Both the position numbers and the translations under genes were made by a program. A stretch of DNA of 64,000 nucleotides from Allocoleopsis franciscana PCC 7113 (GTDB taxonomy: Bacteria > Cyanobacteriota > Cyanobacteriia > Cyanobacteriales > Coleofasciculaceae), in the NCBI RefSeq assembly GCF_000317515.1, contig NC_019738.1, forward strand, positions 657,501-721,500, read 5' to 3'. Positions 55,245 to 62,693 of the stretch are shown here, one piece after another (positions within the stretch are counted from its first letter, which is position 1; each line of letters begins with the position of its first letter). The notes beneath the pieces are model-generated. The model saw only the letters and a program-made list of their open reading frames with translations, made no database searches and was not told where the DNA came from.

Positions 55245-55940
55245 AACCCTATAATTTAAATCAGAGAATGAGATGGAAAAATTAAGGGGGGTTTACCATC
55301 ATTCAGAAGGTAGCTTGTATTATCAAAAGGCGGCTTGCAGGCTTAACTGAATTTTCGTTATTTCAGGTAAGCCAACCTTTGGTAGTAAGTACTGAAGGAA
55401 TTACTAAGACTTGAGTTGTTCAGTTATTTTAGCCCTAGCGTCTTATATCTCAACGAGAGCTGCAATTCTTCACTTCTCAAACTAGTCAAACTTTCCTGGT
55501 TTTTAAGTAATTTGATTCACCACGATCTAAGACCTCGATCATTGACAAAAAGCTAAAATTATGAATTAAAAATGCAGTTCAGTATGACCGTTGAGCAATG
55601 GGTTGCTTAAGATTGAGACAAACTTTCGCCATCCTGCACTAGTGCAGCGCGGCAAAAATAACCCACCAGTCTAAAAAGGTTAAAAAGCTTAGTGTACAAG
55701 CGTTCTTACCTTCTTCCTCCTGCCTTCTTTCTACTCCTACGGAGAACGCTACGCGAACTGCCTTCTTGCATTAGAGTCACTTTCTCGGCTTTCACACCTG
55801 AGAGGGAGTTCGTTTCAACCTCTGGCAATAACCATGAAGTTAGGCGTAATGGTGTAAGGCATTACAGAAATTTACAAACTTATGTAATGGTCATGCCACC
55901 TTGAATATACGCCATCTTCAGTTTTGAAGAGGGAAAAACT
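55245..55940. other. Long intergenic region
   Basis: 696 nt with no credible gene; a 70-codon frame at 55692-55904 has no protein-like features. A fragment of the dispersed motif CTCCTACGGAGAACGCTACG lies at about 55734-55753, flanked by two CTGCCTTCTT copies. The region just before 55941 should hold the promoter of the repeat protein. Confidence 0.5.
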
Positions 55941-58900
55941 ATGTTTCACAATTTAGGAATAGTGCTGGGATTGTACAGCACTCAATTCTGGCTGGCAAAA
56001 GTACGAGTCTCTCCGACCGTGACTCCGCCAGCCAACCCGCCAACAGAGGCAGCGCTGGTATTTTCCGGGCCTCAGTTTCTGATGGCTTTGGTTGCAGGGG
56101 TACTCATGGCCTTTGCCTTCCAATTTTTGTTAACAAACTTCACCCTGGCGGCGGGAATTTCCTCCGGGGAAAATCCTGTGGATGCTGATTCCGATGATAG
56201 TTGGGGTCATGCCGTTCGGGAAGTTGAATCCAAGGTCGGGTTATGGGCGTTAATCACCGTTAATATAGCTTTATTTATCGCTTGTTTTCTGGCGGTGAAA
56301 CTCGCTCTGATTAATAGTGTGACCTTGGGAGCTATTACGGGTGTTGTCATCTGGTCGGCCTACTTTTTACTACTCCTTTGGGTGAGTTCTACAGCAATTG
56401 GTTCTATCGTCGGTTCCGTTGCTAACACGGCATCTTCCAGCTTACAAGGAGTCATGGCTGTAGCCGCCACCGCTCTGGGTGGAAGGGCTGTGAACGCTCA
56501 AGTTGTGAATACTGTAGAGGCATCTGTAGCTGCTGTTCGACGTGAATTGAGTTCGGCGGTTGACCCGACAAGTGTTCGGGAAACCGTGCAAGATTACATC
56601 ACCGATCTACAACTACCAAAATTAGACCTGAAACAAATTCGCAATGATTTTGAGAAGTTGCTGACAAGTTCAGAATTGCGATCGCTCGCGGATAGTGATG
56701 TTCTGCAAAATGTGAACCGTCAGACATTTGTAGATTTAATCAGCAGTCGCACAGACTTATCCAAACAAGACGTTAATCGAATTGCAGACCAACTTGAAGG
56801 TGCTTGGCAACAAGTATTAGGGGTGCAACAAAAAGCCGATCCCCAGTCACAATTGCTCAACTTCCTCCAGTCTGCTAGTCCAGAAGAACTCACCTCCGGT
56901 CAGCTTGGCGATAAGCTAGGTCAACTGGTTGGAGTCGGTTCTAGCAAAGCAGAGAACGGTAATGGCTCCAATGGCGGAAATGGAAATGGCTTGATGGAGC
57001 AAGGCTTGCAACTGGGTATCAGTGCTCTCGTAGGTAGAGTTCTGTCGCGGACAGATTTGTCTGATGTTGATGTGGAAAAAATTTCCAGCCAGTTGCAACA
57101 GTTTAAAGAGCAAGCCACAGAGCAAGCTAAAACACTGTCTTCTAAGGTGGCTGATCAGTTACCTGGACAATCCTTTAATACGATTAAGGCCGATGTTGAA
57201 AACTACCTGCTCAATTCCAAACCTTGGCACCTAAACCGAGAGACAATTAAGCAGGAATTTAAAGACGTTATCTACGACCCAGAGGCAGCTCCAAAAGCGG
57301 TTCGGGAGCAATTAGAGCAACTGAATCGAGACGCTTTTGTGAAGATGATGGAATCACGGGATAATTTCACATCGGATCAAATCGCGGATATTGCCGAGCA
57401 GTTGGAAGGTATCCGGCAGGAAGTGTTGGAAACAGTTCAAGGTGCTGAGTCTGAAGAACAATCCCAAGATTTGCGGAGTCGAGTTGAAAATTATCTGCGC
57501 TCAACGGGTAAAGAAGAACTCAATCCTGAGGGAATTGAGCGCGATTTTAAAGCACTTTTGGAAGACCCGGATGCTGGTGCTGATGCGCTCTCACATCGCT
57601 TCTCGCAGTTCGATCGCGACACCTTAGTCAATCTGCTTTCTCAACGGGAAGACTTTAGTCAAGAGGAAGCCGATCAATTGGTTGGTCAGTTAGAAAGCAT
57701 ACGCGATCGCATTTTGTCAGACGCTCAAAATCTGCAATACCAAACGAAATTTAAAGCACAAGAGTTAGGGCAAAAGATAGAATCCTATCTACGCCATACC
57801 AACAAAGAAGAGTTAAATCCTGAGGGGATTAAGCAAGAATTACAAACATTCCTCGATGATCCTCAGGCAGGGGTGAAAGCGCTTCGAGAACGGCTCTCGC
57901 AATTTGACCGCGATACACTGGTGCAATTACTGAATCAGCGTGAGGACTTGAGCGAGGAGCAGATTAATCAGTTTATCGATCAGTTTGGAGAGGTGCGTGA
58001 TAATATCCTCCATGCACCGCAAGAATTAGCGGGAAATGCGAAGGAGCAGTACGATCGCATTACCAGTCAGATTGCTGAATATCTGCGGAATACAAACCTT
58101 GATGAACTTGACCCGGAAGGGATTAAGCAGGATTTAACAAAACTCTTAGACGATCCAAAACAGGGAACTTTAGCTCTCAGAGAACGACTTTCTCATCTGG
58201 ATCGGGAAACCTTGGTCAAACTTCTCAGTCAACGGGAAGACTTGAGCGAGGAGCAAGTGAATCGGATTATTGATCGCGTGCAAGATGCCATCCGCAGCAT
58301 TACAAAAGCACCGAGACGTTTAGCCAGCCGTGCTAAGAATATGGCACAGGATTTTCAATCCACTTTTGAAGAATACCTGCGGAACACGAACAAAGAAGAA
58401 CTTGCTCCCGAAGGTATCAAGCGCGATCTGCAACAGTTATTCAACGATCCGCGAGAAGGTTTGAAGAGTGTGGGCGATCGCCTCTCCCACTTTGACCGAG
58501 GTACATTGGTTTCTCTGCTGTCGCAACGGGAGGATATTTCGGAAGAGGAAGCCAACCGAATTGCAGATAATATCGAGTCGGTTCGTCATCAGTTTGTCGA
58601 ACAAGCTCAAGCGGTTCAGCACCAAATGCAATCGGTGATTGATGGCGTTTTTGGCAAAATTCGCCATTACCTCAACTCGCTTGACCGTCCCGAACTCAAT
58701 TATGAGGGGATTAAGCGAGACTTCCGCAAAGTGTTTGACGACCCAGAAGCGGGATTTGATGCACTACGCGATCGCTTGAGTCAGTTTGATCGGGATACTT
58801 TGGTGGCTGTTATGAGTTCCCGTGAGGATATTTCCGAGGCAGATGCTAATCGGATTATCGACCAAATTGAAGGGGTGCGAGATAGTGTGTTGCACCGTGC

Positions 58901-59090
58901 TGAACGCCTCCAAGAGGAAGCTGAAAAACGGGTTAAGCAGCTCAAGCACAAGGCTAAGGAGCAAATGGTAGAAACTCGCAAAGCGGCTGCAACAGCGGCT
59001 TGGTGGCTCTTTGGTACAGCGCTTACTTCTGTGGGTGTAGCGGCATTTGCTGGAGTAATGGCGGTACGAGGTCTAGCCTTTTTTGGTTAA
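55941..59090 (+). CDS. Membrane protein with about eight tandem helical repeats
   Basis: 1049 residues. Three or four N-terminal membrane segments (about 10-175) and one C-terminal segment (ATAAWWLFGTALTSVGVAAF) bracket a soluble region of repeats, about 80 residues each. A unit reads YLRNTNKEELxPEGIKxxLxxLxDDPxxG, then FDRDTLVxLLSQREDxSEEEANRI and an amphipathic joining helix. Units start near residues 217, 315, 425, 515, 610, 705, 805 and 905; the last five are most alike and the second is degenerate, with an Asn/Gly-rich break (NGNGSNGGNGNG). Coiled-coil content is high. The family seems cyanobacterial; no function is known. A terminator follows. Confidence 0.85.
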   Translation: MFHNLGIVLGLYSTQFWLAKVRVSPTVTPPANPPTEAALVFSGPQFLMALVAGVLMAFAFQFLLTNFTLAAGISSGENPVDADSDDSWGHAVREVESKVGLWALITVNIALFIACFLAVKLALINSVTLGAITGVVIWSAYFLLLLWVSSTAIGSIVGSVANTASSSLQGVMAVAATALGGRAVNAQVVNTVEASVAAVRRELSSAVDPTSVRETVQDYITDLQLPKLDLKQIRNDFEKLLTSSELRSLADSDVLQNVNRQTFVDLISSRTDLSKQDVNRIADQLEGAWQQVLGVQQKADPQSQLLNFLQSASPEELTSGQLGDKLGQLVGVGSSKAENGNGSNGGNGNGLMEQGLQLGISALVGRVLSRTDLSDVDVEKISSQLQQFKEQATEQAKTLSSKVADQLPGQSFNTIKADVENYLLNSKPWHLNRETIKQEFKDVIYDPEAAPKAVREQLEQLNRDAFVKMMESRDNFTSDQIADIAEQLEGIRQEVLETVQGAESEEQSQDLRSRVENYLRSTGKEELNPEGIERDFKALLEDPDAGADALSHRFSQFDRDTLVNLLSQREDFSQEEADQLVGQLESIRDRILSDAQNLQYQTKFKAQELGQKIESYLRHTNKEELNPEGIKQELQTFLDDPQAGVKALRERLSQFDRDTLVQLLNQREDLSEEQINQFIDQFGEVRDNILHAPQELAGNAKEQYDRITSQIAEYLRNTNLDELDPEGIKQDLTKLLDDPKQGTLALRERLSHLDRETLVKLLSQREDLSEEQVNRIIDRVQDAIRSITKAPRRLASRAKNMAQDFQSTFEEYLRNTNKEELAPEGIKRDLQQLFNDPREGLKSVGDRLSHFDRGTLVSLLSQREDISEEEANRIADNIESVRHQFVEQAQAVQHQMQSVIDGVFGKIRHYLNSLDRPELNYEGIKRDFRKVFDDPEAGFDALRDRLSQFDRDTLVAVMSSREDISEADANRIIDQIEGVRDSVLHRAERLQEEAEKRVKQLKHKAKEQMVETRKAAATAAWWLFGTALTSVGVAAFAGVMAVRGLAFFG

Positions 59091-59498
59091 TAGTTTAACG
59101 TTTCCCTAGTGAATTTTAAAATTTGAGCCTCCTGAATTGGGGGCTTTTTCTTTGGCTATGGGGTGATGGATGCAATGGCAAAGAGTTGCGTTTCCGTTAA
59201 ATTGCGAGTCCTACTTCAGAGACGCAACTGCTTACTGGAGTTTAGACTACGATGGCAAGGAGTGCCGAGTAGAGAAGCAGTAATTACGGCAAAAAAATTA
59301 GTCAAGTTCGCGAGTGCCAATCGCGAATAAAACTCAGCGCAATGAAACTGACATGAAATGATACAGACTTAAGCTCAAGCCGGGATGATTGCCCAGAACA
59401 AAAACTCTCGCGTGTGTCTCTCCGGTTCTGTGTTTCCGTGTCTACCCTAATCAAGAGCATCCAACCTGACATGTATAAGTCATGGGAAAGGGGAGAAA
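59091..59498. other. Spacer before the transposase
   Basis: 408 nt holding the terminator at 59127-59153 and, near its right end, the left arm of the hairpin at 59490-59531. CTCTCCGGTTCTGTGTTTCCGTG near 59419 is a degenerate ACAGAG-type repeat on the other strand. I could not find convincing inverted ends for the IS. Confidence 0.5.
59127..59153 (+). terminator. Terminator after the tandem-repeat gene
   Basis: GCCTCC (59127-59132) pairs with GGGGGC (59139-59144), one G-T wobble, around TGAATT, followed by TTTTTCTTT. Confidence 0.8.
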
Positions 59499-59531
59499 AT
59501 GATAATTAACCAAAATCGATCATTTCTCCCC
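59490..59531 (+). promoter_or_regulatory. Hairpin covering the transposase start codon
   Basis: GGGGAGAAAATGAT (59490-59503) and ATCATTTCTCCCC (59519-59531) form a 13-bp stem with one bulged A. The first arm contains the GGGGAG ribosome-site-like run and the ATG at 59499. A transcript that includes both arms would hide the start. Confidence 0.6.
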
Positions 59532-60842
59532 TGCATGAACTATAAACAACTTCAAGAATTTCGCCAACAAGTTTACGACTTAATTAACTTCGCGCAGGAT
59601 GCTACTTTTGAGTTGACTGATGCTGTACTCACAACTCGCAATGTCTATAGCCTAGCTGAATTTTCTTTAAGTCCCTTTTTTCGACGGAAGTGGCCGAGCA
59701 TATATGAAGCTCTACAAGACTGTAGACCGAATCGCAACAAGTTAATGCGCCTGTATATCAAACAGATACTAGTGCAGGAGCGCCCCGTTTTAGCCGTAGA
59801 TCATACGGCTTGGGCAAGAGTTCATTCACCAACATTGCAAGACCGTACTTACTGCCATCAGCCAAGTGCGATCGCTTCCAACAAACCGATTAGTATCGGT
59901 CAAGGATACAGTACCATAGCTTGGATACCCGAACATAAGGGCAGTTGGGCATTACCTTTGAGACATGAGCGGATTACCAGTTGGGAGAATCCGATTAGCA
60001 AAGCTGCTTGGCAAATCAAACAAGCTTGTAAGTATTTGCCACTACGTCCGATGATTTTACTCGATAGTGAATATGGCAATGCTTCCTTGCTCAATCAAAC
60101 AGCCCAGATAGAAGCCGACTTTTTGATGAGGATTCGTTCTAATCGTTGTTTATACTCAGCACCTCCTGCCTATACAGGTAAGGGACGACCCAGAAAACAT
60201 GGTCAAAAATTTAAGCTCAACGACTCATCAACTTGGTGGGAAGCTACTGAAATGGTTGAAGTTGAGGACTCAAGGTTTGGGCAACTTCGAGTCCGGATGT
60301 GGCAAGACCTGCATTTTTCTGGTAGTGCTTCAATTGCTATGCAATTAATTTTAGTCGAACGTATCCTGCCGGAGCAATCACACTCAAAGTCTCAACCGTT
60401 ATGGTTGGTGTGGGTAGGTCAGGAAATGCTGCCCCTGCCTGAGATTTGGCGACAATATTTACGTCGCTTTGCTGTTGACCACTGGTATCGTTTTCTTAAA
60501 CAACGATTACATTGGACAGTTCCTCAACTGAGTACTCCATGCCAATGTGAAAGGTGGAGTGATTTAATGCCCATATTGACTTGGGAATTATGGTTAGCTA
60601 GAGACTTGGTGGCACAACACCACCTTCCTTGGCAAAAACCCCTGTCAAATTTAACTCCTGGGCGGGTGGCTGAGTCGTTCGCATTACTTTTACCGGAGAT
60701 TGGCACACCGGCTGTCTCTCCCAAACCCCGTGGAAAGTCTCCGGGTTGGCAAGCCGGGAACAAACGTACTAAAAAAACTCGTTACCCAGTAGTGAAAAAA
60801 GGAAAAACACCACACAAAAAACGGACAAAAAAAGCTGCTTAA
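59499..60842 (+). CDS. DDE transposase (IS701/IS4-like, cyanobacterial type)
   Basis: 447 residues. An RNase H-like core is suggested by LAVDHTAWARVHSPT (first Asp), MILLDSEYGNASLL (second Asp) and the late RRFAVDHWYRFLKQRLHW with an acidic position before it. The C terminus is very basic (KTRYPVVKKGKTPHKKRTKK). I recognise the protein as the type found in many copies in filamentous cyanobacteria and annotated as a putative transposase. The reading frame is intact. Translation may begin at 59499 or at the ATG at 59535 just after the hairpin. No clear terminal repeats were found, so the element borders are not set. Confidence 0.82.
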   Translation: MIINQNRSFLPCMNYKQLQEFRQQVYDLINFAQDATFELTDAVLTTRNVYSLAEFSLSPFFRRKWPSIYEALQDCRPNRNKLMRLYIKQILVQERPVLAVDHTAWARVHSPTLQDRTYCHQPSAIASNKPISIGQGYSTIAWIPEHKGSWALPLRHERITSWENPISKAAWQIKQACKYLPLRPMILLDSEYGNASLLNQTAQIEADFLMRIRSNRCLYSAPPAYTGKGRPRKHGQKFKLNDSSTWWEATEMVEVEDSRFGQLRVRMWQDLHFSGSASIAMQLILVERILPEQSHSKSQPLWLVWVGQEMLPLPEIWRQYLRRFAVDHWYRFLKQRLHWTVPQLSTPCQCERWSDLMPILTWELWLARDLVAQHHLPWQKPLSNLTPGRVAESFALLLPEIGTPAVSPKPRGKSPGWQAGNKRTKKTRYPVVKKGKTPHKKRTKKAA

Positions 60843-60909
60843 TCTCTATTTTTTCTCTGGCTGTTCTTCTTTCTCAGCTTTTGTTATCGCTGAGTTAGTT
60901 TGTCGTAGT

Positions 60910-61059
60910 CTAATCTCCAGTGCTTACTGTTATGGTTTTCTGGTCAAAGACAAATTCGCTATAGTCAGCTAAGTTATCGAGTCCTAAGAGATTGAGGAGA
61001 ATTTCAATAATTAGCCAGAAGCTGATTTGAATGAGTGTCTTTTGCCACTGAGTTTGCAT
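60910..61059 (-). CDS. Small conserved hydrophobic-core protein
   Basis: 49 residues from the ATG at 61059, preceded by AGGAAGG with a 9-nt gap, a good ribosome site; the frame is open upstream to 61179 but that part is not protein-like. Sequence: basic start MQTQWQKTLIQ, one membrane segment (ISFWLIIEILLNLLGL) and an acidic end (DNLADYSEFVFDQ). I have seen similar short ORFs in cyanobacterial genomes without function. It faces the transposase gene end to end. Confidence 0.55.
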   Translation of the reverse strand: MQTQWQKTLIQISFWLIIEILLNLLGLDNLADYSEFVFDQKTITVSTGD

Positions 61060-61422
61060 ATTAGCTGACCTTCCTAATCTATGCCCTTGAGGTTTGAACT
61101 GGCGGTTTGAAAATTGTGTTAGGGATAGTAGATGAGATCGCCTGGAACTATTGATATAAGCTACATCCTTGAATCCCACTACAGGTTATCTCGCCTTGGG
61201 TCTAGCTGGAATCAAGAAATTTACTGAACTTTTTTGGAGAAAGCTTAGGGATTTAAGGGAAATTACGGATGAATTTTAGGGGTGTGGTACGTAGGGAGCG
61301 ATCGCACCTAAGGTGAGTCATTGATAATCAGGTAGTGAGGCTCAGCTCGCTCCACAGCCAACCTCTTCAACATAGCGATCGCTTTGATGTAAATTAAGCC
61401 ATGATGTGTTTACGAGCAAATA

Positions 61423-61767
61423 GTGGAAGCTCAGCCAAGACAGATTCAGAACTATCTGACAGCAGACGGGAGAAGCCCTTTTGAAGAATGGCTTGATTCT
61501 CTGCGAGATACCAGAGCTATAGATAAAATCGAGAAAAGACTTAAGCGAGTCGCGTCAGGTAATTTGGGAGACTACGCTGGAGTTGGAGAAGGAGTCTATG
61601 AACTAAGAATTGATTATGGCCCAGGATATCGGGTCTATTTTGGGCAAATAGGGTCAATAATAGTACTTCTCCTATGTGGCGGAGATAAAAGTACTCAAAA
61701 ACAGGACATTCTTAGAGCTAAGGAATATTGGAGAGATTATGAAAGAAGTGAAAACCCAAAGAAGTAG
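61423..61767 (+). CDS. RelE/ParE-superfamily toxin (HigB/Gp49 type)
   Basis: 114 residues. IDKIEKRLKRVASGNLGDYA followed by VGEGVYELRIDYGPGYRVYF and LLLCGGDKSTQKQDILRAKE is the pattern of phage-Gp49-like addiction-module killers, ribosome-dependent mRNA interferases. The residues Arg in ELRIDYG and GYRVYF and the Lys of GGDKSTQ sit where the family has conserved basic residues. It starts at a GTG (61423). The antitoxin gene overlaps its last 29 nt, the usual toxin-first order of HigBA-like modules. Confidence 0.88.
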   Translation: MEAQPRQIQNYLTADGRSPFEEWLDSLRDTRAIDKIEKRLKRVASGNLGDYAGVGEGVYELRIDYGPGYRVYFGQIGSIIVLLLCGGDKSTQKQDILRAKEYWRDYERSENPKK

Positions 61768-62059
61768 GAGCTACCACGAGTATTTAATTTCATCTCTTAA
61801 AGACCCCGAAAGGGCTGCTGGTTATATGGGGGTTATGCTGGAATTGGACGAAGAAGGTTTTGAACCTGAACTGCTGCGATCAGCACTTAAAGATGTTGTA
61901 GATGCTCGTGAGCAGATGAACAATCTGTCGGAAGAAGCTAAAAAGCGTTTCGAGAAACTCGATAAGATGCTGTTAGAAACAAAAGCTGCTGAGCTTCAAA
62001 GTCTTATTGAGTTTTTGGATGCACTGGGGTTTCGCCTTGCGATCGTAGCCAAAGATTAA
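61739..62059 (+). CDS. HigA-like antitoxin (HI1420 type)
   Basis: 106 residues from the ATG at 61739, which follows GGAGAG at 61730-61735; the frame opens earlier (61676) only inside the toxin gene. SYHEYLISSLKDPERAAGYM and LLRSALKDVVDAREQMNNL are typical of antidote proteins paired with Gp49-like toxins. The usual helix-turn-helix is weak; instead the C terminus is a coiled helix (LIEFLDALGFRLAIVAKD), so DNA binding is uncertain. Co-translated with the toxin by overlap. Confidence 0.8.
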   Translation: MKEVKTQRSRSYHEYLISSLKDPERAAGYMGVMLELDEEGFEPELLRSALKDVVDAREQMNNLSEEAKKRFEKLDKMLLETKAAELQSLIEFLDALGFRLAIVAKD

Positions 62060-62093
62060 TTGATGATGGCGTAGAGAGTGCGATCGCATCAGA

Positions 62094-62465
62094 TCAAAGT
62101 GATATACCTAGAATCGCACAGAGAGATTGAGCCAGTTCTTGTAGATAGCTATCCTCCAAATGACCAAGCACTCTAATAATTCGAGATTTGTCAATGACTC
62201 GAATCTGTTCACAAAGAACTACTGAGTCTTGGCTTAAGCCTCCAACTCCTGCTGGAACGAACACATGAGAAGGCAAAAGTTTACGTCGTATCTTTGTTGT
62301 AAACGGGGCAATGATAGTATGAGGACTAACGGCATTAGCCCGATCAATTTGTAGAATCACTACAGGTCGTATTCCTGCCTGCTCTGTACCCACCACTGGG
62401 TTAAGATCGCATAAAACTACATCTCCTCGTGCTATGGGGGAACTGGTTGGAGGGGTTGCTACCAC
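62094..62465 (-). CDS. MazF/PemK-type mRNA interferase toxin
   Basis: 123 residues. IARGDVVLCDLNPVVGTEQA followed by GIRPVVILQIDRANAVSPHT and IIAPFTTK is the MazF fold signature, with the conserved Arg of the PGIRPVVI-like strand; later VLCEQIRVIDKSRIIRVLGH completes the barrel. MazF enzymes cleave single-stranded RNA. Its start overlaps the stop of the DUF2281 gene by 7 nt, so the pair is co-translated. It is convergent with the HigA-like gene (35-nt gap). Confidence 0.92.
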   Translation of the reverse strand: MVATPPTSSPIARGDVVLCDLNPVVGTEQAGIRPVVILQIDRANAVSPHTIIAPFTTKIRRKLLPSHVFVPAGVGGLSQDSVVLCEQIRVIDKSRIIRVLGHLEDSYLQELAQSLCAILGISL

Positions 62466-62689
62466 TGAATTTCTCCACGAGCGAGACGTTCCTCGTAGTC
62501 TTCTAAATTCGGTAAGTAATCAGTGAAGTCTGACTCAGCAATTTCCAGGGCTTCATTGAACTGCATCCACAAGGCAGCACGTTTGCTGTCGTTTCTCATC
62601 AGCAGAAATTCTATGAAGTCATTCACTTGCTGGACAAGCGGTTCCGGCAGTTTGCGAATCTTCGCTATGGTTTCTTCCTGTACAGTCAT
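62459..62689 (-). CDS. DUF2281-type antitoxin
   Basis: 76 residues. ETIAKIRKLPEPLVQQVNDF with IEFLLMRN is the DUF2281 pattern (helical antitoxin that pairs with MazF or VapC toxins); the acidic C-terminal half (ALEIAESDFTDYLPNLEDYE) is the likely toxin-binding tail, ending in ERLARGEIQW. The ATG at 62689 lies 4 nt after the TAA of the reverse-transcriptase gene, with AGAAGG of that gene serving as ribosome site. Thus the RT gene, this antitoxin and MazF could be one transcript. Confidence 0.88.
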   Translation of the reverse strand: MTVQEETIAKIRKLPEPLVQQVNDFIEFLLMRNDSKRAALWMQFNEALEIAESDFTDYLPNLEDYEERLARGEIQW

Positions 62690-62693
62690 TTTT

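Noticed and set aside
55692-55904. 70-codon plus-strand frame upstream of the tandem-repeat gene
   Set aside because: Composition is not protein-like and it contains a dispersed repeat fragment.
60722-60900. Right inverted end of the 59499 transposase element
   Set aside because: No stretch downstream of the stop pairs convincingly with the left flank, so borders were not called.
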